Shown: positions 1 through 6,150, numbered from the stretch's first letter. The stretch is 6,231 nt of DNA from JBFGFG01 sp041627475 (GCA_041627475.1 JBFKQZ010000189.1:1-6231), one strand, 5' to 3'. The notes: a model not told the origin generated them from the sequence alone. Numbers and translations: made by a program.

Positions 1-388
1 CGAGCCATGCGGCGCCGCCGTCCTCGTACTGGAACGCGAGCGACTCCTGCACGAAGCGGGCGCCGTGCTCGCGGGCGGCCGCCGCGAGGTTGCCCGCTGC
101 CTCGCGGCGCAGGCGGTGGGTTGTGGCCCATGCGCCGGCGCGCCAGGCCTGTGCAGTCGGCGGGATCGCCGTCGCGAGGTTGATCACCGCGTCTGCCCCG
201 GCTGCGGCGCGGACGACGGCGTCTCGGTCGAACAGGTCGACCTCGACCGGCGCGGCGCCCACCTCTCGGAGGAAGGCGGCACTGCTGGGACGGTGCGCGA
301 CGCCGATGACGTCGTGGCCGGCTGCGGCCAGCTGCCGGACGGCGGGTCGGCCGATGACGCCCGTCCCGCCAGCGATGAGGATGCGCAT
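1..388 (-). CDS. NAD(P)-dependent epimerase/dehydratase-like protein (atypical extended SDR), C-terminus beyond the left edge
   Basis: This is a cytoplasmic NAD(P)-binding protein of the epimerase/dehydratase (extended SDR) type; its substrate cannot be told. Only the first 129 codons are in the window. The protein opens with MRILIAGGTGVIGR, the GxxGxxG dinucleotide-binding loop after strand 1 (residues 7-13). An acidic VDLFD segment near residue 50 and ADAVINLAT near residues 64-72 match strands 3 and 4 of the Rossmann fold. The stretch RFVQESLAFQYEDG near residues 113-126 falls where the family has its active-site Ser and Tyr region, but the classical YxxxK is not visible before the edge. 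The start is ATG at 388, with AGGAG at 394-398 five bases upstream. It lies 58 bases after the DUF3291 gene on the same strand, so co-transcription is possible. The family assignment is firm; the function is unknown. Confidence 0.85.
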   Translation of the reverse strand, partial: MRILIAGGTGVIGRPAVRQLAAAGHDVIGVAHRPSSAAFLREVGAAPVEVDLFDRDAVVRAAAGADAVINLATAIPPTAQAWRAGAWATTHRLRREAAGNLAAAAREHGARFVQESLAFQYEDGGAAWL

Positions 389-402
389 GGTTGCTCCTGG
401 TG

Positions 403-427
403 GTGTCCGTCATGGAGATGACGGCAC
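403..427 (-). promoter_or_regulatory. Intercistronic hairpin upstream of the epimerase-like gene
   Basis: Seen directly: CCGTCAT (407-413) and ATGACGG (418-424) are perfect 7-base inverted arms around a 4-base loop. Allowing one bulged base at 406, GTG (403-405) pairs with CAC (425-427), giving about 10 pairs. The hairpin starts 5 bases before the SD of the epimerase-like gene and lies 19 bases after the DUF3291 stop. No T-run follows it on either strand, so it is not a textbook intrinsic terminator. It could be an operator, an attenuating or stabilising mRNA hairpin, or a U-less terminator. A second, self-complementary sequence, CCCGGCCGGG, sits next to it at 430-439. Confidence 0.55.
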
Positions 428-446
428 AGCCCGGCCGGGTGTGACA

Positions 447-887
447 TCAGCTCGGCGGGAACGGCTCCCGGAACGTGAAGGCGTACGGACTGGGCCCCTC
501 ACGCCGCAGATGCTCCAACCGCTCGGCCGCCTCGTCCAGGCCTGGCCGGTGCCCGTCGGGGACCCACCACAGGACGACGTGGACGTCGGTGTGGTCGTCG
601 AACCACTCACGCTTGCGCCGCAGCACGTCCGCGTGACCGGAGCGGTACGTGAACCCGTGCAGGGCCTCCACGGACTCCCACACGCTGAGGTTGAGCAGGA
701 CGTCCTCCCGCCCGTCGAGCCGGAAGCCGGTCGCATCGCCCGACTCGTCGTCCTTGAGCCTCCACACGAAGCCCGGCGCGGCCTCGGCCAGCGCGTTGAC
801 CGGGTCGAGCTCTGCGACGAACGTGGCCATGTCCGGGTGCTCGACGGGTACTCGCAGCTCCACGACGTTGAGCTGGGCCAGTTGCAC
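447..887 (-). CDS. DUF3291 domain-containing protein
   Basis: A small cytoplasmic protein of 146 residues, which is about the whole length of a DUF3291 protein. The family is predicted to have the ferredoxin-like alpha/beta fold of antibiotic-biosynthesis monooxygenase-like proteins, and its function is not known. Recognisable features are the N-terminal strand LAQLNVVELR, the helix region HPDMATFVAELDPVNALAEAAPGFVWRL in short, the strand LLNLSVWESVEALHGFTYRS with its conserved W and HGFTY, and the C-terminal HVVLWWVPDGHRP. The start is GTG at 887, with GGAGG at 894-898 six bases upstream. The TGA stop lies at 447-449. The epimerase-like gene follows 58 bases later on the same strand, and the CWB2 gene diverges from it across a 76-base gap. 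No signal peptide or membrane segment is present. The family is clear and no specific role can be assigned. Confidence 0.85.
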   Translation of the reverse strand: MQLAQLNVVELRVPVEHPDMATFVAELDPVNALAEAAPGFVWRLKDDESGDATGFRLDGREDVLLNLSVWESVEALHGFTYRSGHADVLRRKREWFDDHTDVHVVLWWVPDGHRPGLDEAAERLEHLRREGPSPYAFTFREPFPPS

Positions 888-963
888 CTGCCACCTCCGA
901 TCGAGCGACGAGGGACCGTATCCGAGGGGCCGTTAGGCTCCCGCTCCTCCGAGGAGGCGACCA
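888..963. promoter_or_regulatory. Divergent intergenic region between DUF3291 and CWB2 genes
   Basis: These 76 bases separate two divergently transcribed genes and must hold both promoters unless one is leaderless or read from elsewhere. On the plus strand, TAGGCT (934-939) fits the loose actinobacterial -10 form TAnnnT, but I see no convincing -35 about 17 bases upstream. On the minus strand, TACGGT (920 down to 915) also fits TAnnnT and would give a leader of about 20 bases for the DUF3291 gene. Both boxes are weak, and in GC-rich DNA such matches arise by chance. Confidence 0.35.
951..957 (+). promoter_or_regulatory. Shine-Dalgarno site GAGGAGG that supports a CTG start at 964
   Basis: GAGGAGG is almost fully complementary to the 16S rRNA 3' end and sits six bases before CTG 964. 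There is no ATG, GTG or TTG in that frame between the upstream TAG (934-936) and GTG 1060. Its 5' part can pair with CTCCT (944-948): AGGAG at 952-956 gives a 5-bp stem with a 3-base loop. The SD may therefore be partly masked in mRNA. Confidence 0.65.
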
Positions 964-2763
964 CTGGCACGACGCACGACGTTCACGCTCGCCCTCCTGC
1001 TCGTAAGCCTGACGGTCGTCGCAGCACCGGGCACGGCCAGCGCTGCACCGCCTTCGATCGTGCGGATCGCGGGTGACGACCGCATCGCGACCGCGATCGA
1101 GATCAGCCGCACGACCCACGGCTCTGCGGAAACTGCGATCCTGGCCCGCTCCGACGACTTCGCCGACGGCCTGTCCGCCGCGCCACTCGCACGAGCGCTG
1201 GACGCGCCGCTGCTCCTGACACGTCCCGACTCCCTGCCGTCCGAGGTGCTCGCCGAGCTCCGCCGGCTCGGCGTCGCGTCCGTGCTGATCATGGGCGGAC
1301 CGGTGGCCGTCTCACGGTCGGTGGAGTCGGAGCTCCAGCGGGAGTTCTTCGTCGAGCGCGTGTCGGGCTCCGACCGGTTCGGGACGGCGGCCGAGGCTGC
1401 CGCTCGGCTGGATCCGGCCGACGGTGTCATCGTCGTCTCCGGCGAGCGCTTCGCCGACGCCGTGAGCGCTGCGCCGCTCGCGGCCCACCTCGGCTGGCCG
1501 CTGCTGCTGACCAACACCGGCCGGCTCCCGTCGATCACCGCCTCGGCCATCCGCGACCGCGGACCGAGCCAGATCCTCGTCGTGGGCGGACCCGCCGTGG
1601 TCACCCAGGACGTGATCGACGAGCTCCGACCGCTCGCGTCGGTCGTCCGGCGGCTGTCGGGGCCGGACCGGTACGGCACGAGTGTGGTGGTCCATCGTGA
1701 GGCCGTGCGCCGCGGCATGGGCACGAGCGCCGTGTGGTTGGCCACCGGCGCCGACTTCCCCGACGCGCTGGCGGCCGGGGCGGCCGTCGCCCGGTCGGGC
1801 GGGTCGCTGCTGCTCGTACAGGGCCGGGACGTCCGCGAGCCCCTCGAGACGGCCCGCTACCTGCGCGACCTCGCGAAGAACGCCACGAACCCCATGCGGC
1901 TCGCCGTGGTCCTCGGCGGGGAGGCCGCGGTCACGCCCAACGTCGACTGGCAGCTCGGCGTCGTGACCGGCGGGCGCGAGCTCCCACGCGGGGGCTTCAC
2001 CCTCTTCCCGCGTTACCGGATGGTCGCGTTCTACGGCAACCACAGCGTCGCCGCGATGGGCGTGCTCGGCGAGCAGCCGCCCGACCAGGCCTACGACCGC
2101 CTCTGGGCACAGGCCGCGCCGTACGAGGCCGGGGGCCGGCCCGTCCTGCCGACGTTCGAGCTGATCGTGTCGGTGGCCACCAAGGGCGCCGGCCCCGATG
2201 GCGACTACTCGGCGCCGTCGAGCCCCGAGCAGATCCAGCCGTGGCTGGACGCGGCTCGTCGGCACGGCGTCTACCTGCTCCTCGACCTCCAGACCGGCCG
2301 GACCGACTTCCTCACCGAGGCACGGCGGTACGAGCAGTTCCTCGTCCAGCCCGACGTGGGCCTCGCGCTCGACCCCGAGTGGCGCATGGACGAGGGGGAG
2401 GTGCCCGGCCAGAGCGTCGGCGAGGTCCACGCCGACGAGGTCAACGCCGTCGCGGACTACCTGGTCGGCCTCGTGCGTGAGCACGACCTGCCCCAGAAGC
2501 TGCTCGTGGTCCACCAGTTCCAGGTGCGCATGGTCGAGGAGAAGCACCTCATCGGCAGCCCACCCGAGCTCGCCGTGCTCTTCCACATGGACGGCCACGG
2601 TGGGCAGGCCATCAAGAAGCAGTCCTACGCCGCGGTGAGCGACTCGACGGGCCGCTGGTGGAACGGGTTCAAGCTGTTCTACGACGAGGACTCGGACATG
2701 TTCGAGCCGCAGGAGCTGCTCGACGAGATCCGACCCGTGCCGGACTTCATCAGCTACCAGTGA
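964..2763 (+). CDS. Secreted protein with three CWB2 cell-wall-binding repeats and a conserved C-terminal domain of unknown function
   Basis: A predicted exported protein of 599 residues if it starts at CTG 964. Residues 1-27 form a Sec signal peptide: two Arg at 3-4, a hydrophobic core FTLALLLVSLTVVAA, and an ASA cleavage site after residue 27. Three CWB2 (PF04122) repeats follow at about 34-129, 132-226 and 229-340. Each has a (R)xxGxDRxxT opening, an FADxxSAAPLA or FPDALAAG segment, an LLLT/LLLV strand and a GGxxAVx or GGPAVVT end. Known family members bind anionic cell-wall polymers, which suggests surface attachment. Residues about 346-595 form a separate domain (YRMVAFYGN at 351-359, LLLDLQ at 438-443, DPEW at 470-473, HQF at 517-519). 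It looks like an alpha/beta-barrel, possibly glycosidase-like, and I recall similar sequences in actinobacterial lipoproteins. Its activity is unknown. A conventional annotation would start at GTG 1060 (567 residues) and lose the signal peptide. It converges with the lipoprotein gene, leaving 3 bases between stops. Confidence 0.9.
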   Translation: MARRTTFTLALLLVSLTVVAAPGTASAAPPSIVRIAGDDRIATAIEISRTTHGSAETAILARSDDFADGLSAAPLARALDAPLLLTRPDSLPSEVLAELRRLGVASVLIMGGPVAVSRSVESELQREFFVERVSGSDRFGTAAEAAARLDPADGVIVVSGERFADAVSAAPLAAHLGWPLLLTNTGRLPSITASAIRDRGPSQILVVGGPAVVTQDVIDELRPLASVVRRLSGPDRYGTSVVVHREAVRRGMGTSAVWLATGADFPDALAAGAAVARSGGSLLLVQGRDVREPLETARYLRDLAKNATNPMRLAVVLGGEAAVTPNVDWQLGVVTGGRELPRGGFTLFPRYRMVAFYGNHSVAAMGVLGEQPPDQAYDRLWAQAAPYEAGGRPVLPTFELIVSVATKGAGPDGDYSAPSSPEQIQPWLDAARRHGVYLLLDLQTGRTDFLTEARRYEQFLVQPDVGLALDPEWRMDEGEVPGQSVGEVHADEVNAVADYLVGLVREHDLPQKLLVVHQFQVRMVEEKHLIGSPPELAVLFHMDGHGGQAIKKQSYAAVSDSTGRWWNGFKLFYDEDSDMFEPQELLDEIRPVPDFISYQ

Positions 2764-2766
2764 CGC

Positions 2767-3669
2767 CTACGGGCCGAACAGGTCGAGCTGGATGGCCCGG
2801 ACCTGGCCGACGTCGTCGAGGTAGAGGTTGACCACGAACCACGCGATGCAGCTGTCGATCTCGACCGGCTCGATCGCCACACGGGTGTAGGCCTCGAGGC
2901 CTGCAGGTGCGCCCTTCGGCGACCCGGCGCAGTGCGGCTGCGCGCCCAGCGAGACCGTGAGCGGCCGGTCGTCGTTGTCCAGCGTGTCGAGCACGGAGAA
3001 CGGCCCCGCGAAGCCCTCGAACTCCTCGACCGACAGCAGCCAGGCCGCCTCGGATCCGAGCTCGCCGGGGGTGCGTCCGGCATGGACGACGGTGTCGCCG
3101 AGCAGGAGGTCGACGCCGTCGGAGGAGAGCATGAGGTCGGACACGTCGCCGAGCTCCTCCGGGTTCAGGGCACGGGCTTGCAGCGCCTCGACGATGAAGA
3201 GGACCTGCTCGGGCAAGGCGTCGTCGCTCTGGATGCTGCTGACGACGCCGTCCCCGTCAACCTGGTCGATCAGGCCCTCGATGGGCCGCCGCGCGATCTC
3301 GCTCTGCGCGCCGTTGACCAGCGTGCGCTCGCCCAGCGGCTCCTCGAGCTGCAGCAGGTACGGCGTGAGCGGGTTGCCCTGGCAGTTCTGGTCGCCCTGC
3401 AGGTGGCGCACCCAGATCGTGACGGTGATCTCGGCGTCGCCGTAGGCGAGGTCGGGCTCGATGCGACCGCGCGCGTCGTTGCCCGACGCGCACTCGACCT
3501 CCTGCACGAACAGGGGCACCTCGGTCGCGCCGGGGTCGAGCTCGACGGTCGGGTCGAGCGCCCACTGCGCCTCGCTCGCGTCGCCGGGCACGAGCCCACC
3601 GAGCACGTCCGTCGAGCAGGCGGTCGAGAGCAACAGTCCCGCGAGGACCAACGCGACGATGCGACGCAC
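2767..3669 (-). CDS. Predicted lipoprotein of unknown function (two conserved actinobacterial modules)
   Basis: A predicted membrane-anchored lipoprotein of 300 residues. The start GTG 3669 gives MRRIVALVLAGLLLSTAC: a charged N-end, a hydrophobic core and a lipid-attachment Cys at residue 18. The -3 residue is Ser instead of the usual Leu/Val, so the lipobox is slightly off consensus. A purine-rich SD (AGGAGGGGAGGG, 3673-3684) precedes this start. The same frame is open up to a TTG at 3744, but that would bury the signal sequence 25 residues inside. The mature part has a first module at about 55-125 with Cys 60 and Cys 96 and a GNPLTPYLLQLEEPLGER segment. The C-terminal module, about 235-300, has Cys 247 and Cys 274 and ends in a run of strand-forming hydrophobics (AWFVVNLYLDDVGQVRAIQL). 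The paired cysteines suggest two extracytoplasmic disulfides. I do not recognise a named family. It lies 71 bases downstream of the TetR gene on the same strand. Confidence 0.8.
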   Translation of the reverse strand: MRRIVALVLAGLLLSTACSTDVLGGLVPGDASEAQWALDPTVELDPGATEVPLFVQEVECASGNDARGRIEPDLAYGDAEITVTIWVRHLQGDQNCQGNPLTPYLLQLEEPLGERTLVNGAQSEIARRPIEGLIDQVDGDGVVSSIQSDDALPEQVLFIVEALQARALNPEELGDVSDLMLSSDGVDLLLGDTVVHAGRTPGELGSEAAWLLSVEEFEGFAGPFSVLDTLDNDDRPLTVSLGAQPHCAGSPKGAPAGLEAYTRVAIEPVEIDSCIAWFVVNLYLDDVGQVRAIQLDLFGP

Positions 3670-3740
3670 GTTCCCTCCCCTCCTGACCGCCAGGTCCGAC
3701 GCTCGACCCTCCTGTGAGGTTGCACCGATCGCCGTCCTGG

Positions 3741-4430
3741 TCAAGCGAGTCGCTCGAGTGCGTCGTCGAGTCGGCGCTCGAGTCGGCGCAGGTCGGCCCG
3801 GGTGACGGGCCCGTCGTCCACGGCGCTGCGCGTCGCGGCTCCGTCGAACAGGAGGTCGACGAGCTCCTCGGCTGCCCGAGCGAGGTCGTCGGGGCGGCCG
3901 GTGAGCGCCCGTCCCAGCATGAGGTGCTCGGTCGTGCCGAAGAACGCATCACGCACGATCCGGGTGGTGACATCGGGCCGCAGCACCCCGGCGTGCTTGA
4001 GGTCCTCGACGAGGCGATCGAACACCCGCGTCACGCGGCGGTTGGCATCGAGGAACGTGTCGACGACCTCGTCGCGCGGGCTCCGCCGGCCCTGGCGACC
4101 GAACACCGAGAGCAGGGAGAGGTTCTCGGCGTTGTGGTGCAGCCACCAGCGCGCGAAGTCGCGGAGTCGCTGCTCGGGGGGCGCGGCGGGGTCGATCACG
4201 GCATCGAGCGCGTCGAGGAGGTCGTCGTAGTAGTCGCGGATCACCGCGACGAGCAGCCCGGCCTTGCTCCCGAAGTGGAACGCGACGGTCGGCTCGCTCA
4301 CGCCCGCGTCGGCGGCGATGCTCGCCACGGTCGCCCCGTCGAACCCCTCGCTCGCGAAGCGCGCCCGTGCGGCGGCGAGGACGGCGGCGCGTGTGCGCTC
4401 GCCCTTCGTGACCCCGACCGTCGCGGACAC
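3741..4430 (-). CDS. TetR/AcrR-family transcriptional regulator, divergent from the acyl-CoA carboxylase operon
   Basis: A cytoplasmic DNA-binding repressor of 229 residues with this start. The N-terminal TetR_N domain is clear: RTRAAVLAAARARFASEGFD (13-31), then the helix-turn-helix ATVASIAADAGVSEPTVAFHF (33-53) followed by GSKAGLL. The rest is an all-helical ligand-binding and dimerisation region typical of the family, ending in a charged RRLERRLDDALERL helix. I chose GTG 4430 because GGGAGG (4436-4441) lies five bases upstream and because ten residues before the first helix is normal. ATG 4457, in frame, would add nine residues; it has only a weak AAGG as SD, inside the palindrome at 4460-4474, and the added codons include the rare AGA. 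The gene diverges from the carboxylase beta gene across a region with that palindrome, so it probably represses both itself and the operon. The ligand is likely an acyl-CoA; that is inference from context. Confidence 0.9.
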   Translation of the reverse strand: MSATVGVTKGERTRAAVLAAARARFASEGFDGATVASIAADAGVSEPTVAFHFGSKAGLLVAVIRDYYDDLLDALDAVIDPAAPPEQRLRDFARWWLHHNAENLSLLSVFGRQGRRSPRDEVVDTFLDANRRVTRVFDRLVEDLKHAGVLRPDVTTRIVRDAFFGTTEHLMLGRALTGRPDDLARAAEELVDLLFDGAATRSAVDDGPVTRADLRRLERRLDDALERLA

Positions 4431-4435
4431 GCCAG

Positions 4436-4441
4436 CCTCCC
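4436..4441 (-). promoter_or_regulatory. Shine-Dalgarno site favouring the GTG 4430 start of the TetR gene
   Basis: Read on the minus strand, GGGAGG lies five bases before GTG 4430. It is stronger than the AAGG (4465-4468) available to the upstream ATG 4457, and it is the main reason for choosing the shorter TetR protein. Confidence 0.5.
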
Positions 4442-4459
4442 GGCCCAGTCTCGCCATTT

Positions 4460-4474
4460 CTGAGCCTTGCTCAG
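4460..4474. promoter_or_regulatory. Probable TetR operator (CTGAGC-3-GCTCAG palindrome)
   Basis: Seen directly: CTGAGC (4460-4465) and GCTCAG (4469-4474) are perfect 6-base inverted arms around a 3-base centre. The site lies in the divergent region between a TetR gene and the operon it faces, the usual position for an autoregulatory operator. It abuts the -35 zone of the carboxylase promoter and would fall between the TetR transcription start and the TetR start codon, so one bound dimer could block both directions. That this TetR binds it is inference. A hairpin in TetR mRNA is an alternative reading. Confidence 0.6.
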
Positions 4475-4488
4475 TTCTGCTTGGGTCG

Positions 4489-4498
4489 TACTAGCATA
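4489..4498. promoter_or_regulatory. Overlapping divergent -10-like boxes
   Basis: On the plus strand TAGCAT (4492-4497) fits the actinobacterial -10 form TAnnnT, with TACTAG (4489-4494) as an alternative. TTGCTC (4467-4472), 16 to 19 bases upstream, is a possible -35 that overlaps the palindrome. On the minus strand TATGCT (4498 down to 4493) is a good -10 for the TetR gene and occupies nearly the same bases. This is one of the few A/T-rich patches in the window. Start points cannot be fixed from sequence alone. Confidence 0.4.
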
Positions 4499-4527
4499 GG
4501 CGCAGGACCCGGTCGAGGAGGCGGTCC

Positions 4528-6150
4528 GTGCCCGTGTTCAACTCCCGCGTCGACACGTCGTCGGCGCAGTTCCTCGAGCAGCGCGAGCGGATGCTCGAGC
4601 TCGTCGCCGAGCTGCGGGCGCTGCAGGAACGGGCGGTCGCCCTCTCGGAGAAGCGTCGGGACCGTTTCGTGGCCCGCGGCCAGCTCACGCCCCGCGAGCG
4701 CGTCGCGAGGCTCCTCGACCCGGGCGCTCCCTTCCTCGAGCTCGGCACGGTCGCGGGCTACCTGCTCGACAACGACGACCCGGAGCAGACCGTGCCCGGC
4801 GGCGGCCAGATCACGGGCATCGGATTCGTCCATGGCACGCGCGTCGTGGTCGTGGCCAACGACTCGGGCATCAACGCCGGGGCGCTGACCGTGGCCGGGG
4901 GCGGGAAGATCCTGCGGGCACACGACCTGGCGCTGCAGAACCGGCTCCCCCTCGTGATGCTGGTGGAGTCCGCCGGCGCGAACCTCCTCGAGTACCGCGT
5001 CGAGCAGTGGGCCAACGGTGGCCGGTTCTTCGCCAACATGGCGAAGCTCAGCGCGGCCGGGATCCCGGTCATCACCGTCCTGCACGGCTCGTCCACGGCC
5101 GGCGGGGCGTACATGCCGGGGTTGAGCGACGTCGTCATCGGCGTGCGGGGACAGGGTCGCGCGTTCCTGGCCGGCCCCCCGCTGCTGAAGGCCGCGACCG
5201 GCGAGATCGCGGACGACCAGTCGCTCGGAGGCGTGGACATGCACGCGGCGGTGTCCGGCCTCGTCGAGCACGTCGCCGAGGACGACGCGGACGGCATCCG
5301 CATCGCCCGCGACGTCATCCGTGCGATGCGCTGGGGCCGGTCGTGGATCCGCCCCGTCGAGGCCGGGTGGGACGAGCCCGTCCACGACCCCGACGAGATC
5401 GCCGGCGTCGTGCCGCCCGACTACCGCACGGCCTACGACGTCCGCGAGGTCGTGGCCCGCATCGTGGACGGCTCGCGGTTCGTCGACTTCAAGCCCCGCT
5501 ACGGCGCCGCCACCGTGTGCCTCGAGGCCGAGGTGTTCGGCCATCCCGTCGGGATCATCGGCAACAACGGGCCGATCGACAACGACGGGGCCACCAAGGC
5601 CACGCACTTCATCCAGCGCTGCACCCAGCTCGACATCCCGCTGGTGTTCCTGCAGAACATCACGGGCTACATGGTCGGCGTCGAGTCCGAGCGTGGGGGC
5701 ATGATCAAGCACGGCTCGAAGATGATCCAGGCCGTCACCACGACGCACGTGCCGAAGTTCACGTTCTTCATCGGCGCGAGCTTCGGCGCCGGCAACTACG
5801 GCATGGCCGGGCAGGGCTACGACCCGCGGTTCATGTTCAGCTGGCCCAACGCACGCAGCGGCGTGATGGGCGCGGAGCAGGCGGCGACCACGATGCGGAT
5901 CGTCGCCGAGCAGCGCGCCGAGAAGCGGGGCGAGACCCTCGACGAGGCGTTCGTCGAGGCGTTCGTCCAGCAGCTCGTCGACCTCTACAGCGCGCAGGAG
6001 CCGGCGTTCGTGACTTCCGGGCGGCTGCTCGACGACGGCGTGATCGACCCGCGGGACACCCGGAAGGTGCTCGGGTTCCTGCTGACGACCGTCGCGGAGG
6101 CCGAGGCCGCGCGACCGGTGGCGACGAGCTTCGGGGTGGGCCGGCCATGA
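4528..6150 (+). CDS. Acyl-CoA carboxylase beta (carboxyltransferase) subunit, methylcrotonyl-/geranyl-CoA carboxylase type
   Basis: The carboxyltransferase subunit of a biotin-dependent acyl-CoA carboxylase, which moves CO2 from carboxybiotin to an acyl-CoA in the cytoplasm. At 540 residues it is full length for the family. The N domain holds RGQLTPRERVARLLDPG (about 51-67), VESAGANL (146-153) and SSTAGGAYMPG (188-198), whose Gly-Gly-Ala forms one oxyanion hole. The C domain holds FLQNITGYMVG (about 375) and GASFGAGNYGMAG (416-428), the second oxyanion hole, followed by DPRFMFSWPNARSGVMG. The GAGNYGM form is that of methylcrotonyl- and geranyl-CoA carboxylases (MccB/LiuD, AtuC), not the GGAYDVM form of propionyl/acetyl-CoA carboxylases. 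The N-terminal half (ELGTVAGYLLDNDD) looks to me more AtuC-like than MccB-like, so the substrate is open. GTG 4528 has GAGGAGG six bases upstream (4515-4521). It overlaps the alpha subunit gene by ATGA. Confidence 0.93.
   Translation: MPVFNSRVDTSSAQFLEQRERMLELVAELRALQERAVALSEKRRDRFVARGQLTPRERVARLLDPGAPFLELGTVAGYLLDNDDPEQTVPGGGQITGIGFVHGTRVVVVANDSGINAGALTVAGGGKILRAHDLALQNRLPLVMLVESAGANLLEYRVEQWANGGRFFANMAKLSAAGIPVITVLHGSSTAGGAYMPGLSDVVIGVRGQGRAFLAGPPLLKAATGEIADDQSLGGVDMHAAVSGLVEHVAEDDADGIRIARDVIRAMRWGRSWIRPVEAGWDEPVHDPDEIAGVVPPDYRTAYDVREVVARIVDGSRFVDFKPRYGAATVCLEAEVFGHPVGIIGNNGPIDNDGATKATHFIQRCTQLDIPLVFLQNITGYMVGVESERGGMIKHGSKMIQAVTTTHVPKFTFFIGASFGAGNYGMAGQGYDPRFMFSWPNARSGVMGAEQAATTMRIVAEQRAEKRGETLDEAFVEAFVQQLVDLYSAQEPAFVTSGRLLDDGVIDPRDTRKVLGFLLTTVAEAEAARPVATSFGVGRP

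Noticed and set aside
90..1076. A 328-codon open frame on the plus strand covering the DUF3291 gene and the intergenic region
   Set aside because: It overlaps two well-supported minus-strand genes and the start of the CWB2 gene, has no plausible SD and has low-complexity composition.
1312..2598. A 428-codon open frame on the minus strand opposite the CWB2 gene
   Set aside because: It is a shadow of the CWB2 reading frame. Its composition is biased and it has no domain. The plus strand carries three clear CWB2 repeats.
3670..3740. GGTC/GACC and CCTC/GAGG inverted repeats between the TetR and lipoprotein genes as a terminator
   Set aside because: The arms are four to six bases with bulges and no T-run follows. 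Such repeats are common by chance in DNA this GC-rich.
3670..3744. A longer N-terminus for the lipoprotein, from TTG 3744
   Set aside because: It would overlap the TetR stop by a few bases and place the signal sequence and lipobox 25 residues inside the protein. GTG 3669 has a strong purine-rich SD.
3745..3800. Repeated GAGTCG/CTCGAG units suggesting a tandem repeat
   Set aside because: They lie in the TetR coding sequence and encode its charged C-terminal helix; Arg, Leu, Glu and Asp codons explain the repetition.
3714..4463. A 249-codon open frame on the plus strand opposite the TetR gene
   Set aside because: It is antisense to a clear TetR helix-turn-helix protein and matches no family.
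4471..5748. A 425-codon open frame on the minus strand opposite the carboxylase beta gene
   Set aside because: It is antisense to a gene with unmistakable carboxyltransferase motifs. Its translation is rich in R, D, G, V and H, as expected from the complement of GC-rich coding DNA, and shows no recognisable family.
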